Assembly: GCF_910592395.1 (NCBI RefSeq)
Contig: NC_088308.1
Span: forward strand, 22,399,501 to 22,463,500
DNA length: 64,000 bases
DNA from: Lineus longissimus
Lineage: Eukaryota > Nemertea > Pilidiophora > Heteronemertea > Lineidae
Reading direction: 5' to 3'
Positions 24,748-36,763 of this stretch are shown in pieces. A program made the translations under genes and the position numbers. A model generated the notes under the pieces. The model saw only the letters and a list, made by a program, of their open reading frames with translations, was not told where the DNA came from and did not search any database. How positions within the stretch are numbered: position 1 is the first letter of the stretch; each line of letters opens with the position of its first letter.

Positions 24748-24985
24748 GGCCTGCGCCGTTCGTTAAATATTTGAAATTTGTAGTTGAATTTGAATTTCAA
24801 ATTTCAAATTTTCAAATTGTGTTAATACGTTCTGAATGTAAATTTCAACAATGCTGTCGTGTAGACGGATAAACACCTACTATAAAAATCAAGTTTCAGA
24901 AAATTCAGATAATGCATCATAACTTTACTGCACAACAGCATTTTCTATATTCCTGAACCACCAGAAATTACGAACGGCGTACCCC
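24748..24985. mobile_element. ~240-bp MITE with CCGTTCG ends, copy 1
   Basis: The left end GGCCTGCGCCGTTCGTTAAA and the right end ATTACGAACGGCGTACCCC are inverted repeats of each other around the core CGTTCGTAA. AT-rich TTTGAAATTTG-type sequence follows the left end. The same ends, length and internal blocks (GTGTAGACGGA, AATTACGAACGG) occur at 43694-43934. No coding capacity. Confidence 0.75.
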
Positions 24986-25291
24986 ATGAAATGCTCGTTT
25001 TACTCTCATTTATTTCTGACATTCGACCTCTGTTCTGGGAAAATTTTATCTGATATCATCCATGCTACCGCAGGGGTCTCGATAAACGACAAGGACGAAT
25101 TTTAGCATTCAGTCAGTCAGTTCACGAAGCATTGGAACCTCTGGGAATCGGGGTATTATCTTCTCAGGAATATGGTCGTGGTGCGCTACCTAAATTTATC
25201 GACTTGGGTTCGTGGTTCAAGTTGTCCTAACAGTAAACCGTCTGGCGTAGGGCAAGAACAACATTCTTGTTACAAAAGAGGTGGAAGGCAT

Positions 25292-25321
25292 TCTGAGGAT
25301 ATCAGGGGTAAATGTTCGCTT
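25292..25321. repeat. Single arm of the foldback found at 52431
   Basis: CTGAGGATATCAGGGGTAAA followed by TGTTCGCTT matches one 30-bp arm of the hairpin at 52431-52512 with two or three changes. No partner arm is seen nearby. Confidence 0.55.
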
Positions 25322-26383
25322 CCGTAACGAATGAAATGAATAATGTCAGTTATAAAGTTAAGCAACTGCCTCGGTTGTGGTCTTCATTTTAGCTCCATCT
25401 TCGCGGTTTTGGTGAGACAACCATTACCTCCAATACGGTATCAACTCCTTAAACTAGTTAGTTACACTCTTACACATACACAAAATGGTGAATGAAATGA
25501 ATAATGTATCAAATAGGCCGATATCTAAGTAAAGCATTATGTCCTTTTTTCTTCGGTCCAATGTGTTTTTCATGTCAATGACCCAACCATCAGAAACAGA
25601 GAGTCGTATTGAATAGCATCTTTACCACCAAGGACTTATATACTTGCCTACATCATTAGACTCTTTTATATCATTATATGAGACTGGGTTCATTAACCAG
25701 CTAAATGACGCTGACATGAATACAAAAATAGTGAATGAAATCAATCATGTGTCTTGTTTAAGAAGCTGATGCAAGCGGTAGAGAATACGGTCCGTCCGAG
25801 TGGCGCTTATTTTGTACCGATTACCGCACTATGACACTAGTCCTCATACGAACTAATCTCTATCGTTTTTATGTGTGGACGCGAGTCAATTTATCATGGG
25901 AACATTTGACTAGTCTAAGTACCATTTGGTTAGCTGTTAAGATTATGGTAAAGTCGGACCGATAAACACATGGACACAACAAACGAATACATCAATCAAC
26001 ACTGCAATAATGCTGAAAAGCAATACATGTACATGTGCATGCATCACCAACAATAAATAAAGACTAGCGCATAAATAACATTTTCCCGCTGATTAAACTG
26101 GTGTCAATATTGCGGCTGAAATTTTTTTATTCTGGTTGATGATATAGAAATACAAATGACAATTTGAGAAATTGAATACTGCTTCAACACCCTGTGTTAT
26201 TATCTCCTTATTTTTAACAAATGGCCGTTGATTTTCATATACGTTTGATTAATGTGCCTCCCGCAATGCGGCACATCGCTCATGTAGAGTACCGCAGTTA
26301 CTGCAGTCGGAGATGGTCGCACTCGGAAAAAATTAATGTTCCATATAAAACAGCTCTAGATGATCTGTTATACTACAATGACG
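25322..26383. other. Gene-free stretch
   Basis: Nothing coding recognised. The phrase GAATGAAAT(G/C)AAT(A/C)ATGT occurs three times (about 25328, 25490 and 25734), suggesting an old degenerate repeat. Confidence 0.5.
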
Positions 26384-26505
26384 TAGTGAGGTTTCGCAAC
26401 CGCCCGGTTAGGCCCTTCGACGACGTTTATCTATTGTTCAGGTATACTCACACAATAGATAAACGTCGTCGTAGGGCCTAAACGGGTGGTTGCGAAACCT
26501 CACTA
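26384..26505. mobile_element. 122-bp foldback MITE flanked by TA
   Basis: Two 54-bp arms (26384-26437 and 26452-26505) are complementary with only three mismatches around a 14-bp loop. Each end reads TAGTGAGGTTTCGCAACC or its complement, so the element may sit in a TA target, as for Tc1/mariner-type MITEs. It would make a long stable hairpin if transcribed. Open frames across it (26221-26481) are by-products. Confidence 0.85.
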
Positions 26506-28961
26506 ATACCATACTATCTCATCATTTAGTACGCGCCTTACCAGGTCTCCCTGCTCAACATGTACATGTAGTGAACAACGGACAACAAGCTGCTCTCCGC
26601 CTTTGGTCGTTGATACAAAATATTCACAGTCGCCTGCAAACAATGACTCAGATCACATCACGATTATCAAAAACGCTTCTAATATTTTCATTACGTTACT
26701 AAATGAAAGCTTATAGGATGCCTTACATAAGAAAAATAGACCAATTAGTCGTTTTTTCGATCATGGTTAATCTCGATTGCGATTGACTTTGGAAGTCACT
26801 ATTAACTTACATGAATTATACAAAATCACCTTAAATTATTGCATTCTTTTCATCCTCAGGATTAGCGACTTTTGGATGGGCTATTACGTTACTTGACTTC
26901 TTCATTTTCATGCGAAATTGTCGTTGAATAGTCCAATTTCTTCGTTCGGTTGGCCTTGAACTCCCGCAAGCTAACCTTCTTTTTATTACGTCATTGGCGT
27001 GTACATGATATGTGGCACAATCGATTGTTGACTGACTTGTTTTTGTTTGAGTAACAAAAGGGTGACATGAATATAAAAGCTAAGAAATGATAGGTAATAA
27101 ATAATGCACGCAACACGGAAAATAAAAATCGTGCGGTGTTATTAAGATTTACATAAGCCCAATGTTTATCACAAGGACGAGAAAACGAACTCATACATAG
27201 ATGCATGTCAATTGCTTGAAAGCTGTGTGCCTTGGATATTTTTCAATACAGAAGGTGGACTTTTATATGGACTACAATATGGACTTTTATTCCAGGGCGA
27301 AAATGGTGCATGGTCGCTACGATTCACGGGTAAATTGAAAATGACTGACAATAACATATACCATGAACATATGTTTTTCGTCAGTTTGTTCGTCGTTAGC
27401 GCATAGCTTCATATGTAAAGATTAACATAGTCGACAAAAACAACTTGTACAATTACCGTATCCTTTTTTACCCTAGCCGCAGAAATATCTGTAAATCTCA
27501 ATTTTTACCTACATGTAGCCAATGCCGTATTAAACCGGATAAAAGCTGTAAAAATGAACCACCGTGAGCCCAATCGCTCCCAGATTTATTCACTTGACGC
27601 TGAGTCACCTTTCATCCATGAATCGCCAATACTCAAACCAACTGTTTAAACCATCATCTTATCCGTGTCAGTTCGCGTTGTGCGCTAAATGTTGATGCCA
27701 GAAACTTGTCGGCATCCGCTGCAGAGAGCCTCATCAGACATGGAAAAGATGATGGACCGCTGCTAGCGTACCAGGACAATAACCGGTTTCTGAAAACAAT
27801 TATCGAATTGAGTGGCAAGCATCACAAACAAGGCGCTTTTTATAACCCTTAAGCAGTGCTCCTGTATTGGAGCCTTTGAATCAACACCAAGTTCGGAAGA
27901 AGTCGTCGGAACCAAAATTTCCAGATCTTGCATCCGGTTAAGACGTAACATCTCAGCCTTGCTCTCTCCTTGGTAACTGAGGTAATTCGAAGGTTACAAG
28001 TACTATAAAGCAGACAAACGCCTTCTTCGGAATAAATTATACATGTACTCGAATGGCAAATGACTTTCAAATTAATCAGAAAACGACTTAAAACTGGGAG
28101 CTTGGAAGGAATTATGCACCCAACGAAATCTCAATCCCATTTCCTGAGTCAATTTGAATAGCCAGTACCAAGGATTGCAATCAACCCAGATTGAGCCAGT
28201 GACAAATTGAATTAGGCTGAAAAGCATGCTTAAATTGCCTGGCGTGGCTGTTATTGAGTATCAAATAGCCGACGTAAACTGGAAGACATCTTCGCGACCG
28301 TTAAGCACGATTGTATCATGTTCCGCCATATTCCGTTCCGTTTCGTCACCTCGATGAGGCCTAAAGTAGTCAATATGGTGAATTTACGAAATTGATACAT
28401 GTACTCTGCCATTTCCTACCAATATTAAATTATCGTAATTTTCTCATGGGGAACTAAAGTACACACAATTTACCATGATTTCAATTTTCAATTTCGTCAA
28501 TTATGTCAACAGTGCTACCGCGCGCCGCGCGAAGGAGCTATTTCTGTCGCTGCAACCTGCGATTATGATCACTGTGACGTCCGACTATACCTCTCGCCTG
28601 CGGGTACACAGTAATTGGCTTGGCGACACGATAATCGCCGGTCGCTAGTGCGATAACCAATCTTGTCGCATGCTATCATGATTGCAGGCCGAAAAAAGAG
28701 CTACTTTGCCCGGCAAACACTCAGTCTCGATGTTGAAATAAAAAGAAATAATAAAACAATTATTGGAATGAAATCATTCGGTCCAAGATGCCATTCGGCT
28801 GAGCTCAGTAAATGACGTAGCCTTATAATGGTGTTCTTAAAAGCACTTATTTCCATGGAATAATAGGGAGGTTCAGATTTTGATCCGAGACCGAGAACGT
28901 GGTGATTCTTTTTCCTCTTCCGGTTGACGTCATTATGTCATGCTGTTTTGTGTGTCATTTG
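26506..28961. other. Gene-free stretch
   Basis: No gene, RNA gene or repeat recognised. Short frames of 60-75 codons only. Confidence 0.5.
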
Positions 28962-29170
28962 TAGGGCTGTTTATACACAGGACCAAAATGATCAAGATCG
29001 ATCCGAATTGGTATAGATTGGTATGCCGTATAAACGCGCACGAATGTGCTACTTTGGTGCGATGTACATTCTGATACGTCATTACAAGACTTACGTCATT
29101 CATGACGTCGTGAGCGATGTGATCTGATCTGTCTTTTCTGGTTTGGTTTCGTCCCTTGTAAACGGCCCTA
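28962..29170. mobile_element. ~209-bp MITE with TAGGGC ends
   Basis: The left end TAGGGCTGTTTATACACAGG is matched in inverted orientation by the right end ending TAAACGGCCCTA (complement TAGGGCCGTTTACAAGGG). Both termini include TA, consistent with a TA target. The interior holds several TACGTCA/GACGTC motifs and no coding frame. Confidence 0.65.
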
Positions 29171-32092
29171 TTGTTTCTAGGAATTCATGTACCAGACATT
29201 AAAGACACCCAATTTCTTTGCATTCCTGACAACTGGCGATATACACTGTACGTCGACAAAATGCCGCTTCTTGATCTCGAGTGACACTCCGAACCTCTGC
29301 ATTTACATACACATACCCTATACAATGTTCTACTCAGCATGAATAGTTTCGAGGAACTCGGAAACAACATGCATGGAAACAAGGGTTATACCCAGTAAAC
29401 AAAAATAAATCGCGCACTGATGGTTCTTTACTATTACGGACTTCCCACAAATGGTTTACGATTCTATTCGCACCCGCATGACTGTCCCGAGGCATGTCAA
29501 TCGGATATCGGATATCGGATATCGGATATATACTTCATTATGTTTTGCTTAAATCGACTTAAATCGGAAAGATATCGCAAATACATCACAAATAACCATA
29601 TCCATAGCAATAACTTTTCTGTGGTTAATCAGAAATAAGTGTGTCTTGTGTCATATCATATATTTTGAATAATAAGAATAAAATCAATCATTGGAATTGT
29701 GGTGTCAGAAATGACAGAACCCTATTTGTTTATTGGGAAATCTTGATTTGGATGAAATCATGGTGCACGTATTTCTTGAGAAAAAACAAAAGCGATAAAT
29801 ACATGAATTTTCCTGAGTTTGAGATTATTTATGCAGCTCTTTATCAAAAATATGAGGCACATCCGAGTTATGTTTAACCTTAATGGGTGGATTTCTGGTA
29901 AAGTTTAAACCCGATCAGTACCAGAGGAGGGCATTTCAAGAGAAAAAAGGCATGACACTCGACGGAAGCGTCTGGTTGAAAAGTGATCGATGTCCACAGA
30001 GATGACCGCTGATGTCACTGTCTACAGGCTCGGAGTATAATTATGAATGTCAAAGTATGCGCTTCACTGCTGGGGGATTTGATCCTGCTGTCTGCGAACA
30101 CTGCAAATATCCGATTTGCGACTATGATTACGTGTTCTCGGAGTGACAATATTTGACCAAGAGCAACACAATTGACACACCCAAATTGATCTTGAATCAG
30201 CCGATGTTCTGCGGTGCAAGGTAAGTGTTCCGGCTTTTTCTTTGGATGTTATCATCAAAGGATCGAGGCTCGGGTTTTCGTGCAGGAGTTCTGTTTATAG
30301 GGCTTTACAATCGCGGTTTATTTGGAAACTGAACGTGCCCAGTCGTGACCCCGACGAAACTGCAGCAATGCAGCCGTGAATTAACCAATGAGAAACTAGC
30401 CTTCACGATCAAGTGCGCATGAGGGGATCGAATTGGGATTGATCGGCGATCGGCGTCGAATCGGGACAAATCGGCGGCGAATCGGGATTGATCGGCGTCG
30501 AATCGGGACTGATCGGCATCGGATATTGAATTTTCATCGTGACTGGGACATGGTGCAATCTGAAAAGTCTGAATAATGCAATTAACATTTGTTTGGTGTC
30601 CCATGAATGCCAGGTCTCGATTGGGAATGCAGAAGTTCTTGTTGATGTCACAAGTTTAAGTTTCCAATATGCTTGCAAACTACCCCATACGATCCGGAGG
30701 TCATCCGTAAATAAAGCAATCAATCAATGGACGGGATTCAGTGCCTAAGCATACCTGTATATAATATAACATCGTGACAGAGCCCCGGCGTAATCAGTTT
30801 TGCAACCCTCCTTGAGTCTGTGTCACCAATTTGAAATTAACATCATCTCGGCCTCAGCCATCATTACACTTGGATCGTAAACATCATTAGAATCAATATT
30901 ATATAGTGTTGAAAGACTTCTTACAAACACCAACATATTCATAAGACTACTGCATTTTCTTATAACATCGTGGCTTCTATTAGAGTTGGCTCTATTTTTT
31001 AAAACCTTGATTCGTGTAATATCACAGTTTCCGCCATTCTTTAAAACCTTGATATCAATTTTCGCTGATGCGGATGCATTTCGCGCGATAAATAAACGGT
31101 ACGAAGTGTAACGGTACGAAGTGTTCAGATTTTTAAATGTGATGCGAAGGGGAGAAGCTTCCTGTCGAGAAGAAAGGCATTGATTGGTTACCTGTCAATC
31201 TAAGTTGGCGTGATAGGCAGTCTCGGCATTAACGAATCGTGGTTACCATATAAAGAAGATTCTTGCTATTCTTATTGGCTTTTTATTGCAACAACAAACA
31301 ACTATCCGCGGGCTAAAAAATGTGTGTTGCTGCGATCGGCAACAAAATCAATATATGCACCTCGCAGCGACGAAAGATTTTTGCTTCATTAATTGCGGCC
31401 ATCTGGCGGCAGACCAGTGGTATTTTTGCATGCACCAAAAATCAGAAACTAATCAGAAACTTATTGAAGGATTCTGGGCACACGTTGTATATAAGTTGGC
31501 AGGTGGAAGTTAATCTATATGTTTATGCGACAACTGTCACATACGCTGATTGCCTTGCCTAACCATCCTGCAGTTAAAAGTACATGTAGCCAGTGAGTGC
31601 AGCGAGTTCAGAGAGTGACAGGTCCGAATTATAGGAAAATTTTCCTTTACGTTTTTAAGTTGTTGACTGTTTTATACTAAATAAAAAAGATAGCAGACAA
31701 CATCATTTTACATCAATGTGTCTAGTTTCAAGAAATATATATTCACACTTTTTTATGTTTACTTGTATTAAATGATAAATTACGATAAATTTTCTTGCGA
31801 TACAAATATACTTACTGGGTTCCCTTCACTATGCTATCTCCATATACATGTACATGTACTATCACGTCATGCATCGTATTATCCACTCCCGCCCAAAAAA
31901 AAAATTAAGGAAATCGAAAAGGAAAAAGCTTTTGCTACCTGAAATTGAAGACAGTCTTAAGTCGATCATTTTGTCATGTGACAAACGGTAAAACGCGCCC
32001 AACGGCGCAAAGATACTTTCATTCATTTCGTTAATAAACGGACTTTTCTTATATGGTGGGGTACTGAGTAATTATTGGAATAAGGGACGTAC
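29171..32092. other. Gene-free stretch on the 3' side of the receptor exon
   Basis: On the minus strand this should be the first intron of the receptor locus. I looked for further transmembrane exons and found none. Two short repeats lie here: TCGGATA four times at 29501-29528, and the 21-bp array at 30431-30521 listed separately. Confidence 0.5.
30431..30521. repeat. 21-bp tandem repeat, about four units
   Basis: Units of the form AATCGGGATTGATCGGCGTCG begin at 30459, 30480 and 30501, preceded by a 28-bp variant at 30431. Because the unit is seven codons long, the minus-strand frame reads through it as a repeated heptad (DADQSRF type), but no wider coding evidence exists. Confidence 0.8.
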
Positions 32093-32477
32093 CTTGTAGA
32101 AACGGCCATAGTTTGCAGATGAATTCGCCGAAAGGCCACCGCATAGTAATACTCTCCACAAGTTTCACCCACATGGGACAGACGGCAATGAACATGTCCC
32201 CAATTGCCAAGTTAGCAATGAAGATATTCGTTGTGCTCCGCATGTTCCTGTTCATCGTCACAATCACCAACACACTGAGATTTCCAAAGAAAGCTGTTCC
32301 GAGGATTAAAGCATAAAAAATACACTTCACGTAAATCTCCCATGTCGGTACGGGCTCCGGATTCCCCGTGTAGTTCGTGTTACGGAATATGTCGTGCAGT
32401 ATTTCGAAATTCCTGCAGTCGTTCTCCATTATATTGACAATATCCTTGAATTGCGAGAAATTCCCGGACTCATCCAT
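32093..32477 (-). CDS. First coding exon of a class A (rhodopsin-like) peptide GPCR, partial
   Basis: It encodes residues 1-128 of a G-protein-coupled receptor of the plasma membrane. The start is the ATG at 32477, with an in-frame TGA 18 nt upstream (32496-32498). The ~47-residue extracellular N terminus has two N-glycosylation sequons (N6-F-S, N35-Y-T). TM1 (about 48-74) contains FFGNLSVLVIV with Asn1.50 at 66. TM2 (about 84-108) contains NIFIANLAIGD with Asp2.50 at 94. ECL1 has the WPFG motif (114-117), and Cys121 is the conserved TM3 disulphide cysteine in CKLWPFLQ. After CAAG the sequence is GTACGT, a near-perfect donor, giving a phase 1 intron. These motifs fit bombesin/orexin/NPFF-like neuropeptide receptors, but the ligand cannot be named. 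TM3-TM7, DRY and NPxxY are missing; I found no further exon down to position 1 on this strand, so the intron is very long or the locus is broken. Confidence 0.88.
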
Positions 32478-33980
32478 GATGCTTCTTTCACTAATTCATG
32501 AACAAACGATAAGAGAAGAATTTAGATTACGCGCGTAATCCACAGGAACTATTCCCTTAACTCAGCCGCGGGATCACACGCCAAGTTTGTAAGGTTTGCG
32601 CCAAAAGCTGGTTACAATTTCACATCAAACAATGAAAATAATATGGATCCTAAATTTGTGACATTCAAGAGCAAAAGACGCTATACAAGATTAAGTGTGG
32701 TTCCTTAGATTAAAGTGAAAAAGACCCAATTTCACAAGTGATCCACTAGAAATCCTACTGATCATTAACTTTGAATTCCGCTGCTTTCGTTCTCCCGAAA
32801 CCAATTAAGAAAATAATAAACAAGATAGTGTCACTGCTGTCCCGTAAAGTGTGCTTCGGAGAGATACAGGTTGTGATCCAGGTTACTTTTCACACGGTAT
32901 AATGACATACATAAATGATTTCCGCAAAAACAAGTTATGTGACGAGCCAGGTGGGAAAGTGCTCCATGATACAGATCTTGTTATCGCCTGCTGATAATAT
33001 CCAATCAGAAATGAAAACGTACATCCTGTAGCAAGAACTTTCATATAATATCCAGTCACGAGCTTGTAACAGACCTACAGACAGCTTGGAAAAGTCCAGA
33101 AGCTAATTGAAACTTTTATTGCGGCCACGCAATCGCGATTGCCACCGTTAGCTAAGTTGGATAACTCACTGAAAAGCTACTGAGTCTCCCTCCGCCTGCC
33201 TAAGAGAGGGAATCCGATGACGTGTACAATAGGTTGAGAGACTGGCTTGTTGAACATGTAGCAATGGTGTAAACCTCAAAATATTCACAGGCATTATATT
33301 TTTGCGGATTCTGTGAATAAGCTACATGTTCATGCAGTGTCGCGAAAATTTAATCATTGGATCACTCGCTAAAATAAATAGGCGCCAAAATTTGGAAGTT
33401 AACGTTATTGATATCGATTTGGTAAAGTGTGATTCTGGTCGATTATGCCGAATTGACTTGATCGACCTGCTGGTCACAATGTCCTGGCCACAGATTGAGC
33501 GGATCGTGGGTCGATATCAACAGGTCACAGTGAATAGACGAGTGGTATGAAGAGATAATTGGGCGATAATGGAATCGTTTTGTCTGCTCTGTCACGTTCT
33601 GGTGTCATATCTGATTTAGGTACACCTATCTTTTCGACAACAAGTACAATGTACATGTAGATTGTACTGGAAGATAGTTGGGTCAGTTTACCAACTTTCA
33701 TTATTAGTCCAGGACCGATGTTACTTTTGACTACAGGTCACACAACTGACTATTCGTTTGATATACTTGACTTAATACCAAGTTGTTCAATTGACCAATT
33801 GGTGAGGTTAACTGACCAATTGTTTTGAGGTAAGAGAGGTGTTGGTCAACGATACATCCGTTTTGGCAGAGTCATTCCGGTTTCCCGAAGAAGGTAAGCA
33901 TTATCCAGTCCTTGAATAAGTAAACCAACAATGCTCCCCGAAGCTCCTCCGAGCATCCCCGGATAGTGTTACATGTTAAC
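32478..33980. other. 5' flank of the receptor exon
   Basis: Presumed 5'UTR, promoter or upstream intron of the receptor on the minus strand. I cannot place a TATA box or initiator with confidence. No other gene is seen. Confidence 0.45.
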
Positions 33981-34104
33981 CAGAGACAGCGAATCGGCGC
34001 AAATGGAATTCGGCAATAAAGTCGTAAACGAATTTGACAGCGACGAGACCACTGAATCCAATAAATATGAGGGCCCACGATATATGAATAACATTTGCCG
34101 CAAA
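33981..34104 (-). pseudogene. Exon-like frame with one membrane helix (unidentified), copy 1
   Basis: On the minus strand an acceptor-like GAACCTCCTCAG precedes an open frame of 41 codons that ends CTCTG|GTTAAC. The product begins FAANVIHISWALIFIGFSG, a convincing hydrophobic helix, continues KFVYDFIAEFHLRR and would stop just past the putative donor. A second copy of the acceptor and the EFHLRR segment lies 206 bp away at 34200-34310, and a third fragment (IAEFRW) near 34735. I do not recognise the family. Repetition suggests either tandem duplicated exons in decay or an unknown repeat that happens to be open. Confidence 0.3.
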
Positions 34105-34199
34105 CTGAGGAGGTTCCGACAGACTCTACGGTTAGGTCCATAAAAATGTTACACGATAATGACGCCGCTTTATTTAGTCGCGTTCCCCGAGGCATTGGT

Positions 34200-34310
34200 C
34201 CCCGGGGTCACTTCGACGCAAATGGAATTCGCCAATTAGATTGTGAGCGATGGTGACAGAGTGACTCCAATACCATTGATCCAATATCAAGATGAGCGAC
34301 TTGGCGCAAT
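34200..34310 (-). pseudogene. Second degenerate copy of the exon-like frame
   Basis: TACCTTCTCAG (acceptor-like) is followed by ATTGCGCCAAG and later GGCGAATTCCATTTGCGTCG, aligning with the copy at 33981-34104. The reading frame needed to match the first copy is disrupted: one frame meets TGA early, another reads NLIGEFHLRR at its end. It is therefore decayed relative to copy 1. Confidence 0.3.
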
Positions 34311-36539
34311 CTGAGAAGGTATAGACATACCCCAAAGGTAATTCAGTATGTTTTATCAGTATCGACCAATAAAACCACATCTATAGTATGCCCTGGCTTG
34401 AGCTAGGGGCTAATTGAAGGGGCGAGGGCAAGAACTATCTAAGTCGCATAATAACATTTTGAGACATTGAGGATCAAAGTTTTCCTTCTTGGACTAAAGT
34501 GGACTTTTTATAAAATGCAGCAAACTGCTAGTTCCTTGCATTCTACAAAACTGTTATATTTGAGTTCTTTTCGGAATATCCATCAAAAAAGAATTAATTG
34601 ATATAATTATGGGTAAACTGTCTGACATTTTTGCAGCAAGGCACATGACCCAGCAACGATACTGATTGCAATAAAGTGATTCATGGACACTAAGCGGCAT
34701 AAGGTGCTCTGATTGGCAACTAACAATATTTGTGTCGCCAACGGAATTCGGCAATTTGTCGTAAGGATATATTATGACTTGGCCTCCCATGATGAGACGA
34801 CCACACTGTTAAGTGTACTTCAGTGGTAAGTTACATGTCAAGCCATGGATCGAAATCATAACGGATAAAGAATTGAAAAAAGTGCTTTGCAACCAGTGTC
34901 AATAAACAATAAAAGAGTGCACTTGAAATATCTTTTTGAATGATGTAGTCAGGAAAGGTTACCACTTTAGACAGTTGACAGGCAGCCCAGATCGCAATAT
35001 CTATATTGTGATGCAACTGCACATTGGTAACAAAAAGCGGTTCGGAAGTTTTGACGAACTAGCGCACTGTAACTTTCTTGAATCTTCATCTTTAGCAACA
35101 AGTTCATTCTTAATGCCTTGTCTGTCAAAGGCATTGCTCTATTTTCATGTTAAAAAGCGGATATTGATTTGATGTTCACTTCCTGTTAATTAGGTTGAAA
35201 CATAATCATCACAATATAGTTCGCTACACGGACGGGAAATTAAACAAAGCTTTATCATCTTCAAAGAGAAATTAAGCTGAAATAGAAACTTCTTGATTTT
35301 TGTGAATGTAATCGCTTTTGGTTACGGTAATAAAGTTGAAGCTTCTGGTGAAAAGTGATGATACGTTTATTTTTTTTACGGATAGCGTTTTGTGATGCAT
35401 TGCCTCATGGTTGCAGCCTAGTCCACACGTCAAAAACACACTTTGGCAGCGTTTTGGGCAGAAACTATCGAAATCACCACTGGGCAATCATAGGGAAATA
35501 ACACAAAGCCATGGAAAAAGAACTCTAGCATTGTTAGGAACTATATATCATTAATTTCGTTGTCTTCACATCCTGAATGAAAAAAGGAACAACCAAATCA
35601 AATATATAACACATTCTTCTGACGCACATTTCTGGTACTCTCTCGAACAAAAAAAGCAATCACCCCTAGCCACTCATTAGTCAGGGCAGACGAACAGACT
35701 TATTTTTTTCTCTCGCCATTCTATCCCATTAATTTGTTTGTCAGTGGTACAACATCCCACTGACAATAAAAAATCCCCGTCGCTACGAAGATGAAGTAGC
35801 TTCATAAGCTGCCGTGTTCGCTTTTTAGGCTTCTTCCACTCTTGCAATTCCTTGGCGAATGGCAAACACACAGCTGAACAAAACGCTCGTAATCCCTTTA
35901 CGCGAGCGATGCTTTGGTAATTACCATCCTTATCACAACCGAACTAACTGAGAAGCAGAGAGAGGCATATTGGGAGTTCTATCGGTTAGGGTGTGATGAA
36001 ATTGTGCGTCCGGCAGGACCCAGATAAAGTCCCGTACATTCCATTTAAACACACTGGGTGCACTGCCAGTGAATTGAGTACAACTCGAGCCGGCTTCAAC
36101 ATAAATTAAAATTTGTACTGTAATCATTTTTGTGCTTCTTCTTCAGTTTACACATCCTTGGCTATAATTGCAACGGACAGCACGAGCACCGCGTTATAAT
36201 ACGTTCGCGTTTTAGCACCTGTTCTCATTCATGACATATTTTTGATTGAATGTATAGGCCAATGTGACCATGGAGAACTTGCATTTCAGCAGTTTCTACG
36301 AAAATTCACGGTCTACAATGTAGATCAGCACTAAATTGACCAAAATGTCCGCTGTACTACTTGTATACTGAGAAGATCGGTCGTATAGTTGCCAAACAGC
36401 ATCATTAACAAGAGGTTTTTAACTTTGATCAGATGACCATTTCTTCTGCGGTCAGGCTCTTTTCAAAGGCCACTCTACGAGCTTAATTTGCCACATATAA
36501 ACAGGGTGTCTCAAACTCGTTTATACATAAACATATACT
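34311..36539. other. Gene-free stretch
   Basis: Apart from a third fragment of the exon-like repeat near 34735-34800 (GGAATTCGGCAATTTGTCGT), nothing is recognised. A 64-codon basic frame on the minus strand at 35677-35871 has no identifiable domain. Confidence 0.5.
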
Positions 36540-36622
36540 CGTTTGTACGTATTTACGTAATTGGACATTTTTGAATTCTCAATTACAAATTTCAATTTTT
36601 GAACGAACGCCGTATGCCTTTA
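36540..36622 (-). mobile_element. Partial copy of the ~240-bp CCGTTCG MITE
   Basis: Read on the minus strand, ACGGCGTTCGTTCAAAAATT, then AATTTGTAATTGA and TAAATACGTA match the left third of the element at 43694-43934. The other end is missing. Confidence 0.65.
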
Positions 36623-36643
36623 ATGCAATCAAATCGCACACAA

Positions 36644-36763
36644 TGGGTGATATGAATAAAGACTAGCAAATGCTTTTACTCCGGTTTTGTACAGGAAGGC
36701 CTAGTGTAAATGTACATGGAGATTTAGATAAAAGCATTTCCTAGTCTTTATTCATATCACCCA
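36644..36763. mobile_element. 120-bp foldback element
   Basis: The 35-bp arms at 36644-36678 and 36729-36763, each starting TGGGTGATATGAATAAAGAC or its complement, differ at one base around a 50-bp loop. There is no coding capacity and no clear target duplication. It lies 21 bp from the partial MITE to its left. Confidence 0.85.

Noticed and set aside
26221-26481. 86-codon + strand frame
   Set aside because: Its last third is one arm of the 122-bp foldback element, and the rest is domainless.
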